DNA from: Chiua virens
Lineage: Eukaryota > Basidiomycota > Agaricomycetes > Boletales > Boletaceae
Length of the DNA: 64,000 nucleotides
Direction of reading: 5' to 3'
Assembly (NCBI GenBank): GCA_019787685.1
Contig: JAHNUO010000042.1
Coordinates: 1 to 64,000 of the forward strand
The stretch's first letter is position 1; each line of letters opens with the position of its first letter. The position numbers and the translations under genes were made by a program. Below, piece by piece: positions 23,492-34,898 of the stretch. Under the pieces are notes generated by a model. The model did no database searches. It worked only from the letters and a program-made list of their open reading frames with translations, and was not told the origin of the DNA.

Positions 23492-25250
23492 ATGAGTTCT
23501 TCCTGTTGTAAACAAACGTCCCCAAGTGACGGTACGAACATTGTCAATGTCGTCAACGATGCATACAGCAAGATCGCCCGAGAAAGCGCAGATCAAACGT
23601 GTACGTTGGTCACCCCGCTAAACGCCCGAGAATTTACGTTGATGTCCGACTACTCCCAGATGCCGACCGTGTGGCAAATGCGTTTGGATATAGCGCCGAA
23701 GAGCTCCAGACAGTCCCATCCGAATCACACATGGGATTGAGCTGTGGAAATCCTGTTGCGACCGCGTCGATAAAGGAGGTAAGGGAACGTCTTCGAGTTG
23801 TCATTGCTACATTCACAATCCATTGTCACTTACTGTGCATGTTCGTTATTGTAAATAGGGTGAGACGGTAATTGATCTAGGTTCCGGTGGAGGCATAGAC
23901 GTCTTTCTTGCCGCTGCCAAAGTTGGTCCGACTGGACGGGTCATCGGGCTAGATAACTCAGAGGTGTGTTCGAATCGCGGCCGCTGGAATATGTACTGAT
24001 CTTAGAGACCAACGTTGTTACAGGATATGATTGCCCGCGCTAGACGAAATGCTGTGGCCAAGGGTCTGAATCCACCTCATGTTTCATTCGTCAAGGCGGT
24101 CTTGACCGACGATCTGCCGATCGAAAGCGATTCGGTAGACTGCATCCTGTCCAACTGTGTCATCAACCTATTGCCACCTGAAGGGAAACTCAAGGTGATG
24201 CAGGAAATGCATCGCGTTCTTAAGCCTGGAGGTCGTGTTAGCCTCGATGACGTATGTAGTCCCAGTCAGAACCAGTTTATATACGGCGTTCTCATGCATC
24301 TACCCTCACATGGACAGATTGTAGCCAAGAAACAATTCCCGGATTCCTTGCGGTCTAATATGGCGGCGTATATTGGTTGTATTTCCGGTGCCATCCTTCT
24401 TGAAGACTATAAAGCAGTGATGCAGGAAGCGGGCTTCAGAGGTGGGTCATGTTGGAAGTTGTGATGTTATCCGTGATCGACAATATTTATTGGCAGAGAT
24501 CTTGTTCACTGAGAGTCCTGCTGACCTTAATGTCTACGGGACTGTCGGATGTTGTGGAACGGGAGAGTCATTCAGTTTAGGTGATATTGGAGATTTGAAC
24601 GAATGGGCCAGTGAGTGCGCACAGTTGATAAATGGTTTATATTGGCCAACATTGCAGCAGAGTCATACAAAATATATGCTACGAAGAGCAATTCATCTCC
24701 TCCCACCAACCCTAAACCAAAATCCGCTCTCAAGAACTGGTGGGACGCGTATCCGGCTCCGGTGTCCTCTCCGAGCAGTCTGGAGTGCAGAGAGGTCGCG
24801 GATCTCATCAGGAATCCCGAACTTGGCAAGAAAGACTTCGTCGTGGTTGACGCAAGGCGCGACGATCATACAGTAGGTGTCTTACCACTTTTGTATAATA
24901 CAAAGGGTAACAAGATGGAACAGGGAGGTCATGTCCGCGGAAGCATCCAGCGACCTGCCCAGACTTTCTATGACGATCTAGCCAAATTCTACGAAGAACA
25001 CAAGGACACAAAGAAAGTCATTTTCTATTGTGGGAGTTCCAATGGTCGAGGGCCACGATGTGCTAAATGGTACTTTTATATTCTGGCATCGAGGGCGCTC
25101 TCACGTTGATAAATGCATTGGCATGTTAGGTACCAAGATCACTTGGACCAACAAGGAAATACCGAGTCAACTGCGTTCGTGTTGACAGGTGGTGTAAAAA
25201 ATTGGGTAGCATCATACAAGGAACAGAAGGATCTGGTGGATTATGACTGA
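23492..25250 (+). CDS. arsenite methyltransferase fused to rhodanese/Acr2-like domain, copy B
   Basis: Nine-exon model: 23492-23600, 23660-23778, 23859-23963, 24024-24251, 24318-24441, 24497-24610, 24658-24872, 24924-25069, 25130-25250; 426 residues, frame closed. Residues 1-265 are an ArsM-type methyltransferase ([12 protein letters not shown]; arsenic-binding cysteines in GLSCGNP, SNCVINL, GCISGA). Residues about 285-426 are a rhodanese fold of the Cdc25/Acr2 kind: [16 protein letters not shown], then the active loop C374-GSSNG-R380 (C-x5-R) and a conserved LTGGVKNW end. Acr2 enzymes reduce arsenate to arsenite and ArsM methylates arsenite. A single protein doing consecutive steps is therefore a reasonable inference, but the rhodanese half could have another thiol or phosphate role. 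Confidence 0.85.
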
Positions 25251-28200
25251 GGTTCAAAGTGGTAATTTCAGGCAGTGTGGTAGAAGGGTATGCGATGCGA
25301 TGCTCGATTTCTTGAAGTTTGAAGGGGGGGATTTGTTTCGGTTAGTATATGCGCGTGAACAAATACCAAGGCGGGTTATACTCCACCAAACGACAGCAAG
25401 TCAAATCGCGATCATCACAACCTGATTTAGACCCGTGGTTCAAATCACCCTGTGCGTAATATGATCATTCGCGACCAGAAGGAGATGTTGGGAAATTTTC
25501 ACGTTCGGCCCGCGAGCCAGTGGCATCGATGCAGAGACTCACGAAATGGGCATGCAGACACGCCATGTTCTCCGCGGCCACGACTCGGAGAGAGTTCGGC
25601 ATCCACCGATGCATGTACCGAACCACGAGTGGTTCCACGAGACCGGGATCAAGACGCCGCGACAAAAGCTTGGAATCATGTCAGTTTCATATACCGTGTG
25701 GTCTGCACCAGCTTCTTGGCGGTGATAATGCGCATCCTCGTATGCGGTGGTCTGATTTACCATCTCAAATATGGGGTACGGGCTCTCATTTTGGTTGAAC
25801 ATCAATGGGCACCGAGTTTGGGGTAGGAGCACGGGACTGAATTGCTGGACCGGTAGTTCGATCTCCGAGCTGAATAATGATATTTCCACCGATGCCAGCA
25901 CTTCGTGGACAAGCAAAGCATTGCGAGCCTGTCTCGCGGTACTATCTGGGTAAGTACCGACCGAAAGCGATTGTAAAAGAAAACATGCATTTTCCATTCG
26001 CCACGAAGGATGAGTCAATAGAGTTTTCTTCTTGAAGTCGAAAGGAAGGTGGTAAGTTGACTTTGAAGTCGGATTCCTCCAATTCCTCCCACAAGACATC
26101 GAGAGCAACGTCACTGAAGGATCGACAAGTACGCGCGGGTCTAGGGTTATTATTATCGGGAGACCATCCACGCGAACTTGGCGACGATGGTCAAGCATGC
26201 GTGCATCTTGTGCACGATCGTGGTTCAATGCAAGGTGTTCTCGTATCCGATCCGAATTAGATCCTGAAATGTAGAGTTTGTCAAAGCGCGCTCGGTGTGT
26301 ATTCGCTTGAGTACTTACCCCGACCTCCCATGCAGCACTTCAAAGTTGTGTCCGCTCAAGTTGTCGGTGTCGAAAGAGGTGACATTACGCACGCAAAGCT
26401 GGTAGGTATAACCCAAACATGTGAAACTTGGAGACAATTTCTTGAATATTGAGCAGTATGTGCCTTGAACTCTTGGCTGTGAACGCTTGAGTAACGACAG
26501 AGAAAAAAGGTTTCGAGGTCAGCGGAATGATGAGCGCGACAAGCTCCGCTCAGTATGTACACTTCAAAATTGTTTGAATCAGGGCCTCCGTCCTCGGACA
26601 ATGCGACAAGCAACATTGCGATCCATTTTGTAGCGCTCGTCATTTTTCGTCAACCATTCCTTCTCGACATACGACCCGTTTGGAAGACGCTGTGTCGAAG
26701 GAGTGTTGGATGTCGTTGGGCTACTGGATCAGACGGGGTCAAAGATTGGGTGTATGACGCTCAATTTCGGATTCATTTGCCAATCAGGCGGCTGACTAGC
26801 CTGACGTGCAGCCCGAACTTCAATATTTCAATCACCAACGCTTATAAGGACGGCACCGCAATCTCAAGATCCTCAGTTCCTTTCCTTTCTTCCATGTCCA
26901 CTTTTTTCTCTGCGCTCTCCTTTCTCCGAGTCCCTGCTATCTTGTCCCGTCACCAGTCGCTCCGCGTGTCTTCGCGTTCACAGGTCTCCTCTAGCTCCCA
27001 TTGATCCGCAGGCTCTACTAGTTGTTCATCTGCTAGACGACATTATTGGACTGCACGACGCCGTCACACGAGCAATGGCGTTTGCTATTGCCATGGTGCA
27101 ACTGTCTACCGATTTTTTTTGGTCACACTAGTCGGTTCTTGTTGTTCTTGTCGTTCATGTTGAAACGCCGTCGGACTTCGTCTTCGTCATCCTCAAGGGA
27201 TCGTCAGCGGCTGGAAAGTCCAAGCACCTATGTACGAGACAAATCAGCCATTCTTGCGATAGCGTACAGCTCACAGAGGATCACAGCCAATACGGAGACC
27301 CCGCTCGCGCAGACGGACTCGTACAAGAAGAGAACCCGGAACTCACCACCAGGATTGACAAGATGACGATTTGCGATGATAAGAGTCACAACGATTCCTC
27401 GAAAGCCCGTCCACGCCAAGTTTTAGCAGTCGGTCGGCGACAAGGACCACGGCTACCCACAGTCGCACACCTACATTCGCAGTTGGTTGGCCTGCAGGCG
27501 GAGCCACCGTGATCAAGAAGGTGGCCCTGCCAGCAATGATCTCGCAGGCCAGGCTACAAAGGAGACGACGCCGGAAGCATGGATCCTTGCAAGGGTCGCT
27601 CAACCGACAAAAAGCGCCAAGACGGCAAAGGTGGTACACTCTTTCGCTTTGTCCTTCGAGCTACACATGACTAACGTGATATCTGTGTGCAGGAATTGAG
27701 GGTCATTAGTTGTGTCTAGTCATTTTACGAGGCTCAGCATGCGTCAAGTTGTTCAAGATACACTTGCAGCCCCAACTTTATCGTGGTGGTCCAATCATTA
27801 CTGGCAAAATACGTATGGTGTGTACCTAAATTCTCGGTGTCTTCCGCCGTCCGAGCCACATTTTTAGCCACAATCCGATGGTCAGGAACCTCGAGATTAT
27901 TCGGGACATTTTACCATTTCCTCGCACAATTACTTATCAGCCTGGCGCTGATATGATACCCGCGAAAAGGAAATGGTGACAGTCTCGATACACCAAAATG
28001 CCCAGTCTGGAACTGAGCACTCACTGGAGGACGTCAAGACAAATTTTGGAAGGATACTATTGACCATCCTCGCAGTGCGGAGACGTTGCTAGTTGACGCC
28101 CAGGCTTGCTGAGTGAGTCGCTGTTATACATGCTGGTTCATCAAATGGTGCGTCCGTGCATTGCGTCGCATCGTGGTTGGTTCTTACTGGTTTTGCAAAA

Positions 28201-31200
28201 CAGTTGGATGTTTACTGAGCGGCCTGCGACCGAAACAAAGTGTTGAGGCAGTTCTTTCAGGGACTCCAAGTCAGTATGTTGACAATTCTCTTCTCGTTTT
28301 TGTCTAACGTTTGCCAGTTTCGACGCTTGTCAAGGGAGAGCCACTCGTTGTTTCCCCCGCACCCACTGTCCCGCCGTCTCATATGCGATGAGTGTGGATG
28401 CTGTCGACGTGCAAACGGTGAACTCCTCGAGTTCTAGTTGAATCACTTCTAATGGTGGGTTGACTGTCCCTCGATAAGTTTCATGCTAACGTTGCAACGA
28501 AGAACAATCTTCAGAGCAAAAGAGATCATCTGTGAATTCCAGTGTCATTCGAGTTTCATATACTTGATACGTGAGTGTCCATGAGCGGCACTCACCGGAA
28601 ACGACGGTCGCTAGCTGCATCCAGGGCTTGCCTGCTCAATCACGATCTCATGAATGCTGCAAGGTATTGAAAGTCTTAGTCAGGAGTCGAGCCTTTCAAT
28701 GCCGATTATCTTAAAGTCCGTTGACTCTCGACTATTTCGTGTTCCGTCCACTGATGATGCTATTTCAGGTGGGCGCCATTGGAAATGCCAAAGATCTCCT
28801 ACATGTCCCCACTGAAGATAGATTGTCAACGATCAGGAAAGATACAGGACAAGCACGTCTTTTATGTTTAAAGGGCTTAGTAGATGGCGTCATGCTGCTT
28901 GCGACCGGTAGCAAGTGCCGAGTCAAACGTCAGATTTTCTGTAATCTAAGGTCGTATTACCCACAATTTGAATGCATATGTACTCTGGTCATCTGCGCAC
29001 GTCCTCGATGAGGGCTTGAATGGCTCATAGCGATCGGTTGCTTTGGTACTTGGTATCGTATAGAAAAAATTCGGAAACAAGTGATGGCCCGACGAGAGTG
29101 ATTTCAGCATCAATTTGATATGGATCACTTGAGGCACAGTCACGGAGGCAACTGAACACGCGCTAGATAACTCTTGAGATTCCTACTTGCGCTCCTCGTT
29201 CTCCTCTCCATTGACAATTTCACCGATTGGTTTACGTGCGAATTGGTCGTTGACGTCGACTGCGTCCCGGAAGGCCCTGATGGCATATTTAACCCAGGAA
29301 TGTCATTTGAAGCCCAGAGAGTGGGAGCCTCTGGGCGGCTCCAAGTTTGCATTGATATACTTGCTTCTAGGCACCAATCACAACTACTACCGGATGGTTT
29401 TCTATCCCCTGCTTCTGCCATCGGTAAACCTTGATTTCGGATACGGATTGGTCAAGTGGGCGAAGGAGTCCTCCCGTATTATTATTATCCACTGAAAACG
29501 TACTCAGATCACGTACTGTACCGTCCAAAAACTTGAACGTCCACAGCCACTGGCAGCAGGGCACTCGGCCTGTATGTACAGCATGCACCTTTGATCCTTG
29601 AAACAGCTGCCCACCTTTCGTCAGAGCCGAAGCCTGTCCATCGAGTGCGTTATCCACGAATGATATCTACCATATCATCCACTGATAACGTATTCGGAAC
29701 ACGCACTGTCCGAAAACTTGATCATGAACGCTGGCTCACGCGCCGAAGAGAGAATGTGCACGACATCAGGGCAAGGTGGCACCGTCACCGCAGTGGGTAC
29801 ATTAAGTTGCGGTGGGACCCATCGCGGGCAGAGAGTCAATAAGGCAAACCCCAGTCAAAGCATTCGCGATGATGGAGATGCGAGTCGATGGGCATCGTCC
29901 TACAGAGGACGTCAGTCAACAGATAGTCGCATTACCTGTTGGAAGAGCGTAGCAAGAAACATGTGATTGCATTGCGACTTCTAATCAGTACCGGTGATCT
30001 CGGCCAGTCAGAGTTTGGAATGCCGTCCGCCCAAGCAACCTGATGGCTCGATGGATAACCAGGCGGATTACGCCTTACACATTTGTCACTAGCAAGTATG
30101 CAGGACCGTGAGATGGGAGTTCTAGTGGGTCTCGCGAAGGACCACATCTCCCGCAGATCGTCCAGCAAGGCTTGGACTGGGAATGGATATTGCCCCGACG
30201 CTATGAATGACTTGCGGAGCGCAGAGACAGTGATGAAGACCAGCGAGTTCTCAGGACTCTGGGCCAGGAAGGCCAGGCAGGGTCTTGAAACGGGATAAGC
30301 TTGGCACCGGCATCTACCATTTGGGGGACTGGTCTGCGATCCAGCAGCAGAAGTGGTACACCGTATGGAATGGTGTCAAGAGTCCCGAAGTGTGCAGATA
30401 CCTCGTATGCTCCATGAACACGAGCGTGTCGGAAGTGCTAGGATTCGCAATTGGGTCGAAGCAACCAATAGACGCATCGAGTTGCACAAAGGTCTCGTAC
30501 CAGTGCCACGGGACCGAGCCCTTGGTCACCTGCGAAGCTAGAGAACATCCTTTCATGGACTGCGGACAGTCTGCATTAACTTCTTGGTGGGGATAGCACG
30601 CACCCGTTCGCAGTAGTCCTGTGTATTATCTCGAGTAAATCGGATGGACACGGGACCCCAATCTGCGGTTAGCATCGATAAGAAGTGAAGTTGGGCCTAG
30701 AACACGGGACCGCATTGCTGGACTGTCCAGGAAGTCCGATCTTGCATCCGAGTATTCCATCGATGAGACTTCGCGAACGAGCGGGGGATTCAAGGCTAGT
30801 TGCGGTGCTGTCTGGGTTCGAGACGACTATGGGGGCCTGCAAAAAAAGAATGCCTTTTCTTGGTTTCGGGAGGATGAAGCACGAGGTTTCCTTGAGGCCA
30901 CACGAAAAGATACAATGGCACCATGTACAAGAAGTGACCGACGCTACCTGGCGGAATTACTGATTACGGTAATTGTCGGCAAAGCCGACAGGACATGCTG
31001 TTATGATGTTATCGCGTTTTTTTCTTCTAGATTTTTTTCACATCTTGGAACGCGCATGAAGCAAAGTGCTGAGTGAGTCAAGAGACTCAAAGCTGACGAA
31101 AAACAGGGTGCTTGCAATTGAGTAGAGATTGTAAAAGTTCGCCGTGACACTACGATTATAACCGGCTGTGTTACACGAACGCGTGGGGTTGCGGTAAGCA

Positions 31201-31489
31201 TGTCGGAGAAAGGGAGTTATCCGGGGATTCTTGAAGCGCCCAGGAGCGGGAAGTTTAGGTTGGTGGGAACTGACCGGCTGAGAACGCTCAATTCTTCCAT
31301 TCCATCGCCCCAGTTTCCAAAGAGAGAATAAAGCACCACTCTGCTCGGTCAACCTGCTGACAGCCTTCTAGACGCTCTATCACCATTCTGTGCGTACCGT
31401 GTCCCTGCAATCGTTGGCTTAATCCTGATCAATCGACATCCTGACCTCTACCTGCTTTCTCTCTACAATACTTCCAGATACTGTTTACC
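25251..31489. other. rest of unit B and adjacent decayed DNA
   Basis: No intact gene recognised. The longest frame is minus-strand 25539-26228 (229 codons); its LLVHEVLASVEI segment recurs in unit A (about 20560-20460) and more weakly near 30830-30690, so a small family once existed here. Other frames (27228-27639 minus, hydrophobic; 27720-28440 plus) mirror unit A. At 29140-30960 several frames on both strands look protein-like but cannot be joined with confidence. A short motif near 29480-29530 recurs at 29660-29720. CT-rich DNA at 31380-31480 is probably the HMG gene promoter. Confidence 0.35.
25539..26228 (-). CDS. hypothetical ORF in duplication unit B
   Basis: A 229-codon minus-strand frame. 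I recognise no domain. Support is limited: a segment (LLVHEVLASVEI) is also found in unit A and near 30.8 kb, but the other copies are broken. It could be one exon of a larger gene, a remnant, or a chance frame opposite other decayed sequence. Confidence 0.25.
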   Translation of the reverse strand: MNHDRAQDARMLDHRRQVRVDGLPIIITLDPRVLVDPSVTLLSMSCGRNWRNPTSKSTYHLPFDFKKKTLLTHPSWRMENACFLLQSLSVGTYPDSTARQARNALLVHEVLASVEISLFSSEIELPVQQFSPVLLPQTRCPLMFNQNESPYPIFEMVNQTTAYEDAHYHRQEAGADHTVYETDMIPSFCRGVLIPVSWNHSWFGTCIGGCRTLSESWPRRTWRVCMPIS

Positions 31490-33301
31490 ATGCCTGCCAT
31501 CCGTGAATACGATACCACCCAGTGCGACTTCGACGACGACGGTGCGCCTTTCTTCCCTTACTTAAAATATCTATCTCATCAAAGAAACTTATCAGACGGA
31601 ATGCCGCCCCTCGTCGACAACCCGAATCCTTCGATGACGTTTACATTCTTCACCGACATGACCCCCATCACCGCCCTGAGTGCGGATCCTACCGTCCCGT
31701 TCGAAACCGTTTGGGATAACCCGGCCCCCGCATCTCCCGCCGACTTCGCCGAGCTCTCTGATACCCAGGTAGCATCCCAAGGTCCCGACCGCGTCAGTCA
31801 CGCCAAGAAGCGCGACGCCTCGTATATCCCACGCCCGCCCAACGCCTTTATCCTCTTCAGATCCTCTTTCATCCGCAGCCAGCAAGTTCCGGAGAAGGTA
31901 GAAGGCAACCATAGTACTCTTTCAAAGATCATCGGTACGTATTTCGGGTTCGTCATCACAAGTCGTATTGTATTATAACTCGACCACAGGTAAATATTGG
32001 AAGACACTTCCTCGCGAAGAAAGGGAGATCTGGGAGGCAAAGGCGCTGGTCGCACAGGCGGAACATAGGAAACGATACCCCGATTGGCGTTTCCGGCCAG
32101 GGGCCAACGCATTCGCCAAACTTAAGGTCAAGGACGGACCTCAAGCGTCTAATCGAAAGCGAGGCAGTCAAGCCGGACGGAAGGTCAAGGGCAATTCTGC
32201 GAATAAGAAAGCGAAAAGTGGTGACGAGAGATGTGCTATCATTGCGGATCTTTTGGTCGAAGGAAAGACAGGCGTGGATCTAGAGGATGCGGTGAGGAAA
32301 TGGGAGGATAGTACAGGTAAAGGGAGTAACGGACAGAGTGGTGCTTGCAGAGGTGGAACTGGGAGGAAGGGCAGAGATGAGCAGCAAGACCCAGCGGCCG
32401 CGGTGAACGAAGTTAAGATCAATGGCGAGGTCATGTCCACCAAGGCTGGCGACATCCCCACTCCACCTGGCCCTCAGTTTCAAACCCGTGCTCAGACTCC
32501 CGACGCTACGCATGACGACCGTTTCCGAATCCCACTCACTGCGATGTTCAAGCGCTCTCTTTCTGCTCCAGCGGGTCAATCCTCCCCCGAGCAGACATCT
32601 TCTCACCACCGTCACAACTCGCTTGACAGCGTCTTCGCCAACGTGTCGTACGACATCGCGGAATCTCCGCAGAGCGCGTGCCCTCCATCATTCAATGGCG
32701 AAGAGACAAAAGACCTTGCGCATGCCGTATCGGCGGACTCCATCGGATGTCTGTCTCCCCTGGTTCTCCCGTCCGTACTTAGGGAAGGCGTGCCAGCACG
32801 CTGGAACGACGTGAGTATTGATCATACTTCGGTTATTGAGATTATCTGCTCAGCACGTAATCATTACAGCCGTACAATCTCCTTGAGACATCAATAGGTC
32901 TTCCTCCCTCCCCTGACTGCCCTGGTTTGACTTACACCCTCCACACGCCCCCAACCCTTTCTCCCGTCGAGGACCACTCTTTAGCTGCCTACAACTTTTG
33001 CCCCACTGCTAACGCGGAATTTGACAACGGATTACCGGCAACCTATGCCAGAGACACGCAGAACGCGTATTACGAGAAGAGCTGGGCCGAGTGCGCGGTC
33101 TTGCATGACCAAATGCCTATCTTCATCAACGAGTACGGGGGACCCACGAATGTCGACGATTGGTGCGCACCACACTACAGCGCTTGTGCGGATGGCACAA
33201 TCGCTTTATACCACTACCCAGGCAGTGATGACCTCGGTGGACTCGGAGATGATTGCATTCGTGTCCATATGGAGGATTGCTTACCTGCCATCGCATACTG
33301 A
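31490..33301 (+). CDS. HMG-box (MATA_HMG type) transcription factor 1
   Basis: Three-exon model: 31490-31934, 31990-32810, 32870-33301; 565 residues, frame closed. The HMG box spans about 113-183 (IPRPPNAFILFRSSFI...STLSKIIGKYWKTLP...EIWEAKA) and should bind and bend DNA in the nucleus. An intron interrupts the box at IIG. After the box comes a basic stretch (KRGSQAGRKVKG), possibly a nuclear signal, then a second conserved block, RCAIIADLLVEGKTG, also present in the other HMG gene. The C-terminal half is low-complexity, Ser/Pro-rich then acidic. Basidiomycete HMG factors of this type act in mating and fruiting-body development, but no specific orthologue can be named. Confidence 0.88.
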
Positions 33302-34898
33302 GCTTTTACCCCACAGTGAATCAAACCCATGAAATTTATACTTTTCGACTGCCTTTCTTGTATTATGGCAAAGTTGCCCTTTCGGTTTGGACATGCTAGA
33401 CTGTTAATCTGATTCAACTTCTGAATGTGTTTAGTTATGGTAACCTTTTTATGCTCTCCAATGTCTTGTCGCCAGTATCTGGCATTATGCGTCCCCTCTG
33501 CTCCTTATTGTTGTAAACTTGTCTTGTAAATGGTGTTGTTGTAAGATAACTTGTCGCTACTCTTGTGCGTTGGTTACATACTTGAGACTAGCGAATATTT
33601 GGCGAATATGACGTGATCAAGTGCTCCGCGTACGTAAGTAACACGTTCGTACTTGAAATTTGCCGTCACCCCTTCGCTTGATCGTATCGCTGTTTTATGT
33701 ATAGCAACCTCAGACTCGAAGAATTTCTAAGTAATAACTCGATCATGAGTCATGACCTGTAGCAGCCAAGGTTTGCATATATTGACCGTTGGTTTTATAT
33801 CCGAGCCGTCTTTAAATCGGGCTTCCGAATCCATATTACATAATAATAGAGCTCCTAGATCAGTGACCATACGATTTGAATATTCTAGCCGCATTCCCTC
33901 GACCAGGTATCCCTGTCACTCATCGTATAACAAGGTACGCTATTAAGCCTGAGTCTCAGTATCGGTTACCAGCACGGATCGATTCACAAGCGTTGACTGA
34001 GTTGTTATCCATAATAAGCGCCAGTTAATCCCGCGGAATACCGCCAACCAGATTAAGAGGCGTTTCAAATGACATGTCAATGTCATCGCAAATGTCAAAC
34101 GAAACACCGCCGTGTCATGTTCGCTTTCGTGGCAATCAAGTTATTGACAGGTCGTTCCTAACACCATCATATCTGGGGCCGTGAATGTCGCTAATTTCCC
34201 AGACGCCTGGACGTGACAGAGGTAGGGTCCGTAGGGATCAGACTTCAAACTCGAACATCTGAATGGATGACGTGGAACTTACCAGCTCTGAAGGAAACAG
34301 CCAGCGGCTACCATCTGGATTTCCTAGCCCACTCGTACACGCTGCTATGATCAAAGCGACGTGTCACCTTTAAGAGGTTTGGACGAGCAGTTCGCGCAGT
34401 CTATCTTCCCAATCGACGTTACGTCCACCACAGCCAGAATCGCACATCCCTAATCGATCATCTTCACTTGCTGTCACTGCTCGAGTTATTACTTATGTAA
34501 GCTCTGATGGATCAAATTTCAAAACTCACAAAATCACATTTTCATCCGTGTACCATGTTCAGAATTGTGGCGCGAGCGAGTCATCGACCTGAGAAGTTCG
34601 TAGAGTATGGAACGAATTATGTAGTTATCGGGATTCTTGATGGTCTGATTTGGCAGAACTTGGAGAGACTAACTTGCGCTGTAACTTGAAGTAGCACATT
34701 CAAGTTCCATCGCCACACTATCCAATGAGCCGATTTTGATTCAGAATCAGACCATAAGTTGCACCGTGAAACAGTCTCATTTATATCAAATCTCCGAGTG
34801 ATACCGCTCTCAAATGAGATAACTTTCGAGAAGTACTTAAGCCACTCAAACAACGGCACTGGCTCATGTAGTGATCCAACTTCCTCTCAGATTCTAGT
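33302..34898. other. intergenic; left part of a direct repeat
   Basis: No gene seen. Bases about 34230-34440 match 37270-37760 (shared CTTCAAACTCGA and CTGAAGGAAACAGC blocks), so the repeat carrying FAD oxidase copies 2 and 3 includes upstream DNA. Confidence 0.4.

Larger units (their letters stand above)
23250..28960. repeat. tandem segmental duplication, unit B
   Basis: Second copy of the 18.7-23.2 kb segment, immediately downstream in the same orientation. It is longer because it keeps the rhodanese-domain exons and has extra sequence around 25.4-26.2 kb. Confidence 0.8.

Noticed and set aside
31968..32897. Separate gene starting inside the HMG 1 intron
   Set aside because: The frame before 31990 is intron sequence with splice sites; the HMG box is continuous only after splicing.
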